From Codonopsis lanceolata (taxonomy: Eukaryota; Streptophyta; Magnoliopsida; Asterales; Campanulaceae), in contig CM028377.1 of assembly GCA_013146195.2 (NCBI GenBank), positions 9,028,239 through 9,092,238 on the forward strand: 64,000 nucleotides of DNA, written 5' to 3'. The notes beneath the pieces were generated by a model. The model worked only from the letters and a program-made list of their open reading frames with translations, was not told the origin of the DNA and made no database searches. Positions 23,438-36,075 of the stretch are shown here, in pieces. The position numbers were made by a program, and so were the translations under genes. The first letter of the stretch is position 1, and every line of letters begins with the position of its first letter.

Positions 23438-24215
23438 TCACCCAGAATATGCAAAGTAGGAGGGACTTTCAAATGCATTTCACCCAGCATAGGCAATGCA
23501 AGTAGGGCTCAAATGCGCTTCGCCCAGCATAGGCAAAGCAGAAGGGATTTTCAAAATGCCCTTTGCCCAACATAGGCAAAGCATGAGGGATTTCAAAATG
23601 CGCTTCGCCCAGCATAGGCAAAGCAGCAGGGATTTTCAAAATGCGCTTTGCCCAGCATATGCGAAGTTAGTGGGATTCTCAAATGCGTTTCGCCCAGTAT
23701 AGGTGAAATTAGGACTTTCAGATGCGCTTTCTCCCAGAAAAGGGAAAACAATGCGATTTCTAAAATGTGTTTAACCCAAGATAAGTGATGCAACTTCTAA
23801 AATGTACTTTCCCCACAGTAGGGAAAATGATACCATGTCTAAAAAGTATCTTCCCCCAGAATGGGTAAAGTGATGCAACTTCTAAACTGCATCTTCCCCC
23901 AGAAAATGAAAATTGATGCAATTCTAACATGCCCTTTGCCCATAATAGGAAAAATGATGCAATTCTTAAAATGTATCTTCCCCTAGAATTGGGAAAGTGA
24001 TGAAATTCTAAAATGCCCTTCCCCTAGAATAGGGAAAGTAATGAGATTCTTGAAATGTGTCCTCCCCCAGAATAGGGAAACTGATGCAATTCTAAAATGC
24101 CCTTCCCCCATAATAGGAAAAGTGATGAGATTCTTAAAATGTGTCTTCCCCCAAAATAGGGAAAGTGGTGAGATTTTTAAAATGTGTCTTCCCCCAAAAT
24201 AGGGAAAGTGATGCA
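23438..24215. repeat. Approx. 43-bp tandem repeat array in 3' region of element B
   Basis: About 18 degenerate units around cgcccagcataggcaaagc, drifting to 'cccccagaatagggaaag'. It belongs to the same satellite family as 29590-30926 and 35669-36075. The period is not a multiple of three, so the repetitive ORFs on either strand are not coding. Confidence 0.85.
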
Positions 24216-24871
24216 GGGTCAGGAATAAACTTTTTTGCAAACACAAGATGGATGTAAACATTTAAAAATACAGATACTCTATCGCTTTTGTGACTACGTT
24301 GTGTACGAAATGATGATGTGTTATCAAGCGGTGGGTTACCAGTAGCAACTCTATTTGGGGAGCATCAATCTCTGCTATGTCAGGATTGATTTTGGAGAGA
24401 CCAATTTGTAAACTGCATATTCTGGGGGTTCAGCTCTAGGCTTCAAACTTTGAAGGGCTTGATTTGCAAATCCCTTCTCCCTTATGGCTATAAACATGTG
24501 ACTGTTACAGAGCTCTAGTATCTCCTGCATGTATCAAAATTAAGGGAAAACGCGAGTAGCTCTCGCGCCGGGTGGCAGTGTCGATGTTTCTTAATATAGG
24601 GATGATGATGAGGTCGGTAATATGTGCGGGAAATGTTTTGAGATAGCTATAGTGGTGCGAAATAATGTCACTAAATTATTTACTCATTACTTTGCAATTA
24701 TTGTTAGTTTATATGCATACACTAGTTAATAGTAATAGTACACGAGTGAGTTTTTAAGCAAAACTATTTATCTTTTATAAACGCACTGTACTTCTTGACT
24801 GGTGAGTAAAAAGGTTGAGGTTGTTGCTGTGTTGGGGTTTACTCAAAGCTTTAGCCACAATCGTAGGTGGA

Positions 24872-25007
<136 letters not shown>

Positions 25008-26224
25008 GTTTGGTTTCTGGTACCTGGTGAGGTTTCTCAGTGAAGAAATTTAATGGAGGTCTCCCATTTCTCTCTCTCTTTTTTTTTTGACTTGATAACA
25101 AAATATCATGGTTTTCAGTAAAGACAGTAAGGAGGGGCTTCAAAAACCGGACCCATAGGACGAGACAACTCATCGGTCAAACAGCAAGATCCGATAGAAC
25201 TTAGAGAAACTGTCATGACGCCAAATCAAAACAAATAGTCCAACCTTGTAAGTGAGGTTCCCAACCTTTGGTATCCTGGACAGAAACTGGTAGACGGTAT
25301 CAACAGGAAGGTAGAGGCAAAGTGTATCCGAAACAAATCCGCCTAGCTCACAGAAATCATGAGAGACCCTGTAGTAGTGTACCAATTCTGTAACAGATTA
25401 TTTGTGATAACCTTGGATTAAGATGAGGGTTGGGCATAATAAGTATTCCTATCAACCAATTCTAGGAAGTCCTTGTCGAATAAGGCCAAGCCAGAAACTT
25501 TCTCGGTGGATAGAGTATATGTTTCCACAATGTCTCCTCCTTATACGAAGTCCAAGAATAACTTTTTCTATGTTTCTTGTAACAAGACTCATATTTTCAA
25601 AGATTTTCCAAACATAGCATCTTTCGTTATGACCAACAATTTACGGCTTAGGGAACATGGGATAGGCGACTGCATGGACAAAACTCATGAGTTCGGTAAG
25701 AAAAAGCCCCAGGTGACTCAATCAACAAATTTTTCAAGATGGGATAGAAAAGCCCCTGGCATACTCAATTGATACGTTTTTATGGACATAACTAGAGAAT
25801 AACCCTATAAAGAAGTGAATGGAGGGACAGCCCCAGGTAGACTCTATTTGAAGAGAAAATCAAAGGCAAATGATATGAGGAAGACTTTAATGAACAAGAA
25901 AGAGAGTCGGGATCCAGGGTTTACTTTATTGCCGAGTATCACCAGATCGGTGGGTTATGGACCCTACTTGGTAATTAAATTTTGATATTTTTGTGTGTTT
26001 TAACAAGTAGTTTCATCTTTGACTCTGATTACGTTATAACGGATTGAAGCAGAGCTGTTGATTACGACTGGTTCAGGGTGTACTATTTAAGTGTTTGGGG
26101 ATGGATCGGTTTTGAGGTTTTTGATTGGCCTTTGGTTAGAAAGTCTCTTTATGGAATAGGTTTCTTTTAAAAAGGCAATCCAAAATTGATTGTTGGTTGG
26201 CTTTTTAGGTTGTTGGTTCTACAT

Positions 26225-26495
26225 GGACAATTGGCTTTTGGATTTTGAGTATGGTGGGCCTTTTGGCTTTGACTTTGGACATTACTTTGGGTATGGTGGG
26301 TCTTTTGGCTTTGACTTTGGGTATGGTGAGTCTTTTAGCTTTGACTTTTGGGTATGGTGGGTTTTTTGGCTTTGACTTTTGGGTATAGTGGGTCTTTTGG
26401 CTTTGACTTTAGGTATGGTGGGCCTTTTGGCTTTGACTTTGGGTATTTTTGGCTTTGACTTTTGGTATGGTGAGCCTTTTGGCTTTGACTTGTAC
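26225..26495. repeat. Approx. 30-bp minisatellite in 3' region of element B
   Basis: Eight or nine units of ttttggctttgactttgggt plus 'atggtgggtc' variants. The related but non-tandem text in element C is at 39030-39110, so the array probably arose in B. Confidence 0.8.
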
Positions 26496-27269
26496 CTTAA
26501 GAAATGTATATGTGTTGACTTTCCCAGAGAAGCCCAAATTAGTTTGTTTAAGAAAGAGATGGACAAATGATGGACGTGCTCCAGATATATTTTTTTTCCT
26601 TTTTTTTCCGGAGCATTACGAGGTCAGTTGAGGAATGTCCTCTCTCTTTTTGAGGCAAAGGGATGATCACTCTTGGTTGATATATAAGGGCGAAACAACC
26701 CCGGTTTTGGGAAGCTGAATCATAGGGATAGTTGTTTTGCTGGTGATATTGGAAGGTCTTAATTTTGGTAGGGGTTTTGGCATATGATTGATTTAAAAAG
26801 GTTTCAGATTTTTTGAGGGGTTTTGGTGTATGGTGGGAAGCCCCAATATGCTACTAACAGCTCAGCCGCAATGAGTCAAAGGTGATTCCGGTCAAGACAA
26901 CTTGCCTGCTTTGGATTTCATGTATTCTTAATAGTTTACGGGTCCATATCTTCTAGATGACTCATTATCAACTTGTGTAGATTTATATGTTTTTAAGTGA
27001 GTTAATTTATCATCTTTTGAGAAGAAAACATGTCCAGGGATACTTAGAAATAGGTGACCTGAATCAAAAGGAAAAGATATGTATGAGAACAAAATGAAAA
27101 CTGACACCGAGATGATTTTGAGAAAAAGTAAAAAGTTGTTTCCTAAAGGTTTTATTTGGCAAAAGAAGGCTCAAAGGAAAAATAGGGTTTTGGAGGTGTA
27201 TACAAAAGGCTATTATGAGGTTTCTATGAGTGTTAAAGTCTTTCCTTTGTCCTTCCCTAAGTGACCAAC

Positions 27270-27517
27270 AACTTCTTCTACTGAGATTCTCCAAGTAGCT
27301 TTTTCAATGTTGTTTCCTGAGCAATGCTCGATAACTCTTTATCTGTATCAGAATCAGTCACATTGACTTGCCCATTGTGTGGCAATGGGTGTGGCTTCTC
27401 AACGACTTTGTCATCGATAAGGTCTTGGATAGCATTCCTGAGTGAGAAGCATTTGTCGGTGATGTGACCAATGAATTGGTGGTATTCATAGTACTTATTA
27501 TGGCTCCATTTGGCGGG
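27270..27517 (-). pseudogene. gag: Gag C-terminal fragment of element B
   Basis: Reads AKWSHNKYYEYHQFIGHITD and KCFSLRNAIQDLIDDKVVEK, matching the zinc-knuckle-like segment of gag D (YCEYHRCSGHLIDRC), but the first Cys of the motif is Tyr. It is cut on the right at 27518 by the 3' LTR of C. The upstream half of B gag continues at 42734, with about 1 kb of gag core missing. After the last residues (KKLLGESQ) the frame stops and no protease follows. Confidence 0.75.
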
Positions 27518-29241
27518 TGTGAATGCCCCGTTTTTTAACCGGATCTGTGCCACTGAAAGGCAGGGTGGTTTCGAAACTTTAAAGCGCATGGAATACACCC
27601 GGCCTCATTTGTGGACTCAAAATATGAACAACATAGTCGCCATCTTTATTTTAAGGAAAACAAAGAAAAACCAAAAGTAACCAGATTTGTAAAAGGGTTC
27701 GAAGGCTAATTTACGAAGTGGGAAGGGGTTAGGCACCCAACTCGCCCTTTTGGTCTCACAATGGGTTTGTCAATATGCTTGCTTTATTTTATACACTTTG
27801 GCTCGGAGCAAAACATTTATATATAAAAAGTAATTAAAAAGAAATTAATTTACATTTATTAAAGAAAATAAAAGAAAATTACAACTGAAATAATACAACT
27901 TAGAGAATAATTATAACATTTTTATAAGTTATTTTAAGGATAAAACATTTATACTAATAACAAAATTTATTTACATTATTCGTAAAAGCAAGAAAGAAAC
28001 TTACTAAATAAGAAGAAACATAACCATTTATATATTTAATTTATGTGCAGAAAAGAAACTTATTAAATTGCAAGAGATTATAACTACTTTACATTAAAGT
28101 AAAACAGAAAATAAACTAATTAAAATAAAAGAAAAATATAACTATTATTACATTTAAAGAAAGATAGAAAAGAAACTAATTAAACAGAAAGGAAATATAA
28201 CTATTATTACATTAAAGTATAAACCGAAAAAAAACATAATTAGATATTTACATTTAATTTATAGATTATAATAAATAACTACGGGGACAGAACTTACCTC
28301 CCGAGATGTGAGTGTCTGAACCGGGTATGCCTGGGCTTAAGCCCACTAGGCACTTTTAGATGTGCTTCTCTTGTCCTTTTGAGAAAGGAAGTCTTTTTTT
28401 ACTGCTTTGCTGTTGCGGGGATTCGGGCAAGTGCCTGCTCCGATTAGTTGTTTTTCGCCTCAGGATCCGGGTGGCACAACTGCTTGCTTGCTTGCTTTGT
28501 GTGCTTGCTGAGTCTGAAATCAAGCAATTGAGCAGAGCAACTACTTGCTTTTGCTTGATTTTGACGTCTGGATTTGGGCAAAGCAACTGCTTGCTTTTCC
28601 TTGGTATTGCGTCTTGAATCGGGTAGAACAACTGCTTGCTTCAGTTGGATTTGACGTCGGGATTCGGGGTGGGCAACTGCTCCTTTTGGGATTTTGGAAC
28701 AGGTGAAATAGGGCGGAAACCTAGTTGGGTAGCTAGGGTTCACTTTGGCCAGAAGGTTTTAGTGTTTGGGGAGATTTGGCAGAGCTTCGGAGCTGGAGAG
28801 GAAATAACCTCGGCGTTCTCTCGGGATAACTTTCACAAACTGTTGTGTTAAGTGTGTGAAATTCTGAAGCCGAGAGGCTTTATTTATAGTAGAGGATTGG
28901 GGATTCCTTAGCAGTTAAGCATCATCAACCGTGCCTAAGCAGCCTGTATCGCGTGCTGAAAAGGTTGCACAAAAAGGCAAAAGTTACAGTACAGGGGGTA
29001 AAGTGGGCGCAACCTAAAGCAAGAGTGGACGCGGCGCCCAGAATGGGTTGGCAGCGCCCAACCCTTTTTCCTTTCCAATTTTGGCACTTTGGCCCCTGCA
29101 ATCCACTGTTTATACATCCTATTTTTCTTTTGCATCTTTTGAATTTTAAACCCTGCAACTTGACATTCGTTAGTCCTTTTAACATGTCTTGATAATTTAT
29201 GGCATGTCATATAACAGGGGTACGAAATTGGGGTGTCTACA
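27518..29241 (-). mobile_element. 3' LTR of element C
   Basis: 1724 bp, TGTGAATGCCCC to ggggtgtctaca on the + strand. TATAAATA on the - strand at 28881-28888. GC-rich inverted modules lie at 29005-29060, upstream of the TATA box. A diverged repeat of about 55-60 bases (gggcaacaactgcttgctt-like) occurs four or five times in 28420-28690; the same module is in LTRs B (22430-22620, 46870-47040). Confidence 0.85.
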
Positions 29242-29589
29242 GAGCCCCTCAACGATGGAGTTTAAGGGTAAACCGAAACTTACCAAGTAAACGAACATTG
29301 TTGATAAGAAATAGACTTCCAAAATTAGTGGAAATTATTATGGGGAGGAATGCAATATGCAGCAGTTTATAGATGCAGCAGTTTAGGATGAAGTAGTTCA
29401 AATCTCACATACCCTAAACAATTTTAGTTGGTTATATTTGGTTATCGTGGTTTTTAGAGCAAATGTGCAAATTAAATGCTCTGATGGTTGTGCCTACTAA
29501 GTAGGCTACCTATGTATCCTTTTCAGGAATCAGACCAAACATACTTCGGCCTCAACAAACAAACAACAACCAGCACTGGCTAGGATGGA
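29242..29589 (-). mobile_element. LTR-proximal 3' region of element C
   Basis: Begins with the polypurine-like tract complement gagcccctcaacgatggag and includes the hairpin module at 29493-29545. No coding sequence. Confidence 0.65.
29493..29545. promoter_or_regulatory. Three-stem hairpin module in 3' region of element C
   Basis: Stem 1 is CCTAC/GTAGG (29493-29497, 29501-29505). Stem 2 is TATGT/ACATA (29511-29515, 29539-29543). Stem 3 is TCCT/AGGA (29517-29520, 29525-29528). Compared with B, stem 2 differs at a C-G pair that has become T-A on both sides, a compensatory change. Confidence 0.6.
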
Positions 29590-30926
29590 TGGTGCGTTTT
29601 GCCCAGCATAGGCAAAACTGGTGGAACTCGGATACATTTCGCCCAGCATAGGCAAAACTGGTGGGACCTCGGGTGCGTTTCGCCCAGCATAGGCAAAACG
29701 ATGCAACTTTAAAACGCGTTTCCTCCAGCATAGGGAAAATGATGCAACTTTTAAATGTGTTTTCCCCAGCATAGGGAAAACGATGCAACTTATAAAACGT
29801 GTTTTCCCCAGCATAGGGAAAACGATGCGACTTTTAAAACGCGTTTTTCCCAGCATAGGGAAAACGATGCAACTTTTAAAACGCGTTTCCCCAACATAGG
29901 GAAACTAATGAACCTTTAAAACGTGTTTTCCCCAACATAGGGAAAACGATGCAATTTTTAAAACACGTTTTCCCCAGCATAGGGAAAACGATGCAACATT
30001 CAAAACGCGTTTTCCCCAGCATAAGGAAAACGATGCAACTTTTAAAACGCGCTTTTCCCAGCATAGGGAAAACGATACAATCTTTAAAATGCATTTTCCC
30101 CAGCATAGGGAAAACGATGCAAATTTTTAAAATGCGTCATCCCTAGCATAGGGAAAACGATGCCACTTTTTAAAACGCGTCTTCCCCAGCATAGGGAAGA
30201 ATGATGCAACCTTTTAAAACATGTCTTCCCCAACATAGGGAAAACGATGCAACCTTTTAAAATGCGTCTTCCCCAGCATAGGGAAAACGATGCAACCTTT
30301 TAAAACGCGTCTTCCCCAGCATAGGGAAAACGATGCCACTTTTTAAAACGCACTTTCCCCAGCATAGGGAAAACGATGCCACTTTTTAAAATGCGTTTTT
30401 CCCAGCATAGGGAAAACGATGCAACCTTTTAAAACGCGTCTCCCCCAGCATAGGGAAAACGATGCAACCTTTTAAAACGCGTCTTCCCCAGCATAGGGAA
30501 AATGATGCCACTTTTGAAAACGTACTTTCCCCAGCATAGAGAAAACGATGCCACTTTTTAAAACTCGTCTTCCCCAGCATAGAGAAAACGATGCAACCTT
30601 TTAAAATGTGTCATCCCCGGTATAAGGAAAACGATGCAACCTTTTAAAACGCTTTTTCCCCAGCATAGGGAAAACAATGAAACCTTTTAAAACGTGTCTT
30701 CCCTAGCATAGGGAAAACGATGCCACTTTTTAAAATGTGTTTTCCCCAACATAGGGAAAACGATGCCCCCTTTTAAAACGTGCTTTCCCCAGCATAGGAA
30801 AAACGATGCAACCTTTAAAACACGTCTCCCCCAGCATAGGGAAAACGATGCAACCTTTTAAAACGTGTCTTCCCCTAACATAGTAAAAACGATGCAATTT
30901 TTAAAATGCGTCTTCCCCCAACATAG
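29590..30926. repeat. 43-bp tandem repeat array in element C, left part
   Basis: About 31 units around ccccagcatagggaaaacga followed by 'tgcaaccttttaaaacgcgtctt'. Successive 'ggg' positions (30238, 30281, 30324) give a period of 43. Units vary by a few substitutions. The array is interrupted by the Athila fragment and continues at 35665. Methionine-leucine-glycine-lysine ORFs on the - strand are by-products. Confidence 0.9.
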
Positions 30927-32110
30927 AAAAAGTTGAACAAGAACCCGAATATGTTCTCCCACCTCCTTATAAGCCGCCTATACCATTTCCACAAAGATTG
31001 GCTAGGGCTATGCTTGATAAGCAATTTGAGAAATTTTTGGAAGTTTTGAGGAAGCTTTACATTAATGTTCTGTTCACTGATGCACTTTCACAAATGCCTT
31101 CTTATGCAAAGTTTTTGAAAGATATTTTGTCTAACAAAAGGAAATTGGAAGACTATGAAACTGTGGCTCTAACCGAGGAGTGTAGTGTAATCATTCAAAA
31201 TAAATTACCTCATAAACTTAAAGACCCCGGTAGTTTTTCAATTCCTTGTGTGATTGGAAGTCTTAATATCAATCGTGATTTGTGTGATCTTGGTGCAAGT
31301 GTGAGTTTGATGCCATTGTCTGTCTTTAAGAAAATTGATTTAGGTGAATTGAGGCCCACTAAGACTTCATTGCAATTGGCGGATCGTTCCATCAAATTTC
31401 TAGTAGGTATATTGGAAGATGTTCCAATTAAAGTGGGTAAATTTTTCTTACCAGTTGACTTCTTTGTTCTAGAGATGGATGAGGATTCTCATATCCCAAT
31501 AATTCTTGGTAGACTTTTCCTAGCTACCGCGGGAGCGGTGATTGATGTGAAAAGTGGAAAGCTCTCCTTGAATATTGGAAAAGAAAAGGTTGAATTTGAA
31601 TTGTCAAATGTTGCTAAATACTTTTCTGTTGAGAATTATTGTAACAGGATTTATTCGGTGGATCGAGCAATGAGTAAGGAACGTGAACAACATTTCTTCC
31701 ATGATCTGTTCGATAGTTTTTGGTTAAAAGATGAGTATAAGTGCAATGAGAATTTAGATGATGTTGTTGCATTTGCACACTCCCTAGAGTCAAACTTTAA
31801 TCCTCTGGTTCAAAAAGTGGAAATTGGGAAGGATGATCATGTGCCTACAGCTCAAATTTCCAAGGAAGAGCAAACTTCGCAAGTAGAGCTCAAGCCCATT
31901 CTTTCTACTACAGGAATTTCTAAGGGTTCCAACAAGCAGTTGCAAGATAAACGAGCTTTTCGAAAGAAGTTTCGTGAGGAAGATGTTCACAATGGGCATG
32001 AAGCGGCTAAGGTTGTTGAAGTAAATAGATGGAGGTCAAAGATACAAGTTCATGAAGATGAAAACAAGAAGGGTACCACAAATACCTTTTCTTACTCGGA
32101 GCGACCTTAA
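30927..32110 (+). pseudogene. Gag-protease fragment of an Athila-type element
   Basis: Open from the satellite junction to a stop at 32110, without its own ATG at the start. It contains PPIPFPQRLARAMLDKQFEKF, MPSYAKFLKDILSNKRKL and then the aspartic protease: CVIGSLNINRDLCDLGASVS (active-site triad as DLGA) with LGRLFLATAGAVIDVKSGKL as the flap and C-terminal part. This is the conserved gag-pro segment of Athila elements. The text after about residue 230 is unlike the usual reverse transcriptase, and the frame ends at SYSERP. The element therefore passes from protease to its 3' region with no reverse transcriptase or integrase. Confidence 0.85.
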
Positions 32111-34156
32111 ACAAGCGCTTCTTGGGAGGTAACCCAATTTCCTTTACCTTGCTTTTCTTTTAATTTAATTTTATCTTTGCTTTATTTCCTTTCTAATCCT
32201 TAATCACGCTCGTAGTTTCCCTTTTGTTTTGTTAGTTTGATTTTGTAGGATTTGAGTAAATGAGAAGGAAGATTTTGCTTAAAAAGATGCATACAAGAAG
32301 GTGCAATATTTTTCGCACCTGCGAAAGTTGGGCAGTGAGTTTCGCACCTAGGTTGGGATATTCTTCGCACCCAATTGAAGGCTGCAAAATTTTTCGCACT
32401 TGCAGAAGTTGGGCGGTGTATTTCGCACCCTGGGTTGGAAATCCTTCGCACCCTCTTGAAAATAAGAAATGACCAAAGGGTTCTCAAGTTAATCTTCAAT
32501 CAATTGGTACTCACGTATGACTTTCTTCAAGCGTCTCCCACATCTTACTCCTTCCCCCACCCTCTGATTTGGTGAGCTCGTTCCACTCTTCCTTTTGTTA
32601 TTTCATTTTCTTCATTCCATTGAGGACAATGCATTCTTTAAGTTCAGGGGAGATGGTAATTTCATTTTGAGTTTTTTTTTTATTTGAGGGTAATAAATTT
32701 TATGCTTTTGAAATGCCCAAGCTTGTAGCTTTGATGATAATTATTCTTGTTTGGCATTTGCAAAGTATGCATGTGTATTACATTTGTGGAGTAATCTTGG
32801 ACTCATTTGCATGCTAGTTGATGGTTGATGATGATTCCCTTGCTAATTCTTTCTTGGGTATGCTTTGAGTGAAACTCGAGGGTGAGAGAAAACACGTGAG
32901 GGAGTGTTTGCAAGGTACATACATATTTCAATATTTTGTTCTTGGTGCTAGGCTAGCAAAGAATTATGTGTACCTTGTGGATACGTTAGTTGGATTTTTG
33001 ATATCATGAAGTTTTTCTTGAAATTCTTGCTAGATTTAGGCTTGGCATGGGCATTGTGGTAATGAGATATGATTTAGGCCATTTTGGATGGTTTGAACTT
33101 TTTCTTACCTAACCTTTTTGAAAAATGTTATCTCTAGTGTCCCCCTTGAGCATAAGAAAAGAATGGTGTGTGCTATGCACACAAATGACCCCCATTCGAC
33201 GTTCGTTTCATTTACCCGCATTTTCTCACCCATTTAGCCTAAGCACTTTATTCTACCCTTCAAGAGAGCTTAAAATGAATATTCATGTGTATATTGTTTG
33301 CTTTTGTTGGGTTTGTGTTTTCATGTGTTACAATTTTTGCTATTGTGGTGGGAGTGAAAAGGAAGGAAAGGGTATTGAAAATATATTGATTGGTGGGATG
33401 AAAAAAAAAATGAAAAGAGAGAAAAAAAAGATGAAGTTAGCGCGCCTTGAATTTTTTTTTTGAAGCAATGAAAAAAGAAAGAAAACAAAATGGGCGCTAA
33501 CGAAGGAAAAAGAAATTTTTTTTTTGCATGTGCTCTAAGGGGAAATAAGGAGGTTAATTGTTAATTGATGACGAGTAATTTCTTCAACCTGATTATTGAA
33601 AAAATCAAGTTTGGGGATTGTTGAAATTGATGAGTGGTTTTGAAAAAAATAATAAAGAACATTGTGGTGAGCGAGCATTACATTTTACATGATTCTTTTA
33701 TACTCTCTTGGTTTGTATATCCATTCCTTCATTTGTAGCCCTCACCTTGGCCTAACGTTACAAGCTTAAGATAAAGTCCTAATGATCTTTTTGCTTGCCT
33801 TCCCTGTGCCATGCCAATTAAATTGAATAGCATGAATGGAGAGTGCCCCTTGATTAGAGAATTTCAATTTAACATTTATGTGGTGTCATAATTCGAGCTA
33901 GTTGTGCCCCAAGCTTCTCCTTGATTGAGTGACTAATGAGTGAGTGATTGGAGATCTAGATTGAGCATTTGAGATTTTATTAGCTTGGGAATCTAAAGAC
34001 CTTGTCTTCCGGAATGTTGATGATTTGAGATAAATTCCATGGTGTAGTGCACTTGTTTTCTCAAGCTAGTGCCTTCCTATTTTTCTCTGTCCCAGGCTAT
34101 TCTTAATTTGAGTTTATTCTTTTGCTCGGTACGATCAAAGCTCAAGTTTGGGGGAG
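32111..34156 (+). mobile_element. 3' untranslated region and polypurine tract of the Athila fragment
   Basis: Aligns with 10190-11370 of element A. It begins with gggaggtaacccaatttcc after the stop codon, contains a duplicated segment rich in ttcgcacc (32300-32454), and ends in a purine tract (34140-34156, caagtttgggggag) directly before the LTR. ORFs such as 33125-33463 are low-complexity and unsupported. Confidence 0.8.
32300..32454. repeat. Two approx. 83-bp units with TTCGCACC motifs
   Basis: Units 32300-32371 and 32383-32454 each hold three ttcgca(c) motifs, the first followed by a complementary tgcgaa. A related inverted pair, cgcaccataggtgcg, lies in the U3 of the same element at 34460-34474. 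Confidence 0.8.
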
Positions 34157-35664
34157 TGATAAATGTGCATATTGTCTATATTTTTGGATACTTTGGGCTT
34201 ATTTTTCTAGTCAATATTGCATTTATCATTGCTAATTTAATTGTTTTGGCTCCCTTACCTTTATTTGTCTTAATTGGGCAGTTTTGCAATATTGTGCATT
34301 AAAGTCAAGCTTTATTGGTGAATTAAAGACAAAATTTAATGATGAAGTAAAGGCAAAAAGAGGAGTTGAATTCCAACATTTTTCGTGGGCAGACTGAGGT
34401 TATTTTCGTAGGTGGAAAGCTGATGTCAAGTATTAAATTGAAGATTTCCAACAACAATCGCACCATAGGTGCGAAATATTTCGCAACCTTCAATCGGGGC
34501 AGCTCAAAAGTCACTTCCAATATTTTTCAGTTTTGACCTTTTTATGCATCTAGACTAAATGACATCTAAAGGGGGAATGGAGAGTTTTTAGTCCCTCATT
34601 TATCTCTCCTTTATTTCTCATTTATTGTCATTTATTTCTTATTACTCCAATTTATTTTGGTTGGTGAGACAAGGGGAGAGGAAAGACTTAGTTTTTCCTA
34701 TATATATCTCATTCTTCCCCTCCTTATGGATATAGAATTTTACTTCCATATTCTCTTATCAAATAGTTAGATAAATATTTTTAAATAGTTTTATATTTGA
34801 AGACTCTAGTTCGCGAATCCATTCGAAAGTATTTTGTTATTACAAGTTCTTCTTCTTCCTTTCTCTTTACTTTTATTTTTATTTCCATGATTATTCCTAA
34901 CATGTTTATTCTAGTTACTTTAATTATGTGTGAGTAGTTTTCTAATTCTAGGATTAGGTGTAGCCCGTAATGGATTTATAAATAAAGTTTTTATCTTTTC
35001 GTTTATTTGAATGTCACCTATTTTGATTTGATTTTAGCTTTGTTAATAATTGTATAAAATTGTAGTAGCGAGGGACCGAAAGGTGAAACTATTACGTTTT
35101 TGCAATAATCTTAGTTACTAAAGTGAAAGGACTGAAAGTTGAAGCGTAGATAACGGAACTCTAAAATCGAACTAGAAATTTATGAGAACGACAGTTGATT
35201 AAATTTCTAGAGGCTTATAGAATTGTAGGACATAATAGGTTTATTTTAATTCATTGAGCGAGACATCGGATTTGAATTAATCTAGGCACGGTTGAGAGTA
35301 GTTCGAAAGAATGCAATTAACTATTTTTATGCAATTTGCCTTCAAAATTTGACATTCATCACGAACGGAAAGATTGTTACGAAATTTATAAATTCATTGT
35401 TGTGGTGAACCGAAATCCTAGAAGCTTTTTAAATATTGTTTTTAATCCAAAATCTAATTTTTCATTCTAATTTAGTTAATTTAGTCTTGTTAATTTAATT
35501 TACTCATCGCAACAAAAATCTTAAAATCAATTAGTCTAGATAATTTTAATTGTGATTTCTTCGGTACTTGATTCAAAATCCCTGTGGGATCGACATCCTA
35601 ATTACTACACGAATAGCCGTGCACTTGCGGTAGAATTTTGTGATCAATTGAAAATCATTCAACA
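34157..35664 (+). mobile_element. 3' LTR of the Athila fragment in element C
   Basis: TGATAAATGTG ... TCATTCAACA, 1508 bp. It contains the inverted repeat cgcaccataggtgcg upstream of TATATATA (34699-34707). The satellite of C resumes directly after 'atag'. No 5' LTR of this element is present. Confidence 0.85.
34699..34707 (+). promoter_or_regulatory. TATA box of the Athila LTR
   Basis: TATATATAT preceded by a pyrimidine run, about 540 bases into the LTR. The transcription start would lie some 30 bases downstream. Confidence 0.5.
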
Positions 35665-36075
35665 ATAGAGAAAACGATACAACTTTTAAAACGCGTTTTC
35701 CCCAGCATATGGGAAACGATGCAACCTTTAAAACACGTCTCCCCCAACATAGGGAAAATGATACAACCTTTTAAAATGCGTCTTCCCCAACATAGGTAAA
35801 ACGATGCAACCTTTTAAAATGCGTCTTCCCCAGCATAGGGAAAACGATGCAACTTTTTAAAACGCGTCTTCCCCAGCATAGAAAAAACGATGCCATTTTT
35901 TAAAACTCATCTTCCCCAGCATAGGGCAAACGATGCTTCTTTTCAAAATGCGTTTAACCCAGAACAGGAAAAGCGATGCGATTTTATAAATGTGCTTATC
36001 CCAACATAGGAGAAGCGATGCAAAAATAAAATAAAATAATAAGTGTGCTTATCCCAACATAGGAGAAACGATGAT
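35665..36075. repeat. 43-bp tandem repeat array in element C, right part
   Basis: About nine further units of the family at 29590-30926; the last four drift to 'cttatcccaacataggagaa'. This is the continuation of the array after the Athila insertion. Confidence 0.9.

Noticed and set aside
25423..25772. Possible small protein of 99 codons in the 3' region of B
   Set aside because: No recognisable domain and the matching region of element C does not preserve the frame.
26190..26631. ORFs with GFDFGYGG repeats, resembling a glycine-rich protein
   Set aside because: They come from a 30-bp minisatellite (a multiple of three) in the 3' region of B; element C has the related DNA without an ORF.
29530..30580. 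Minus-strand ORFs with regular MLGKTRFK-type repeats
   Set aside because: They are produced by the 43-bp array; the frame changes from unit to unit and no start, domain or codon signal exists.
33125..33463. 112-codon ORF in the Athila 3' region
   Set aside because: It runs into a lysine-rich low-complexity tail from AAAAG repeats and has no homologue in the matching region of element A.
29590..36075. CRISPR array, suggested by regular 43-bp units
   Set aside because: The whole unit repeats with no variable spacers, there are no cas genes and the genome is a plant's.
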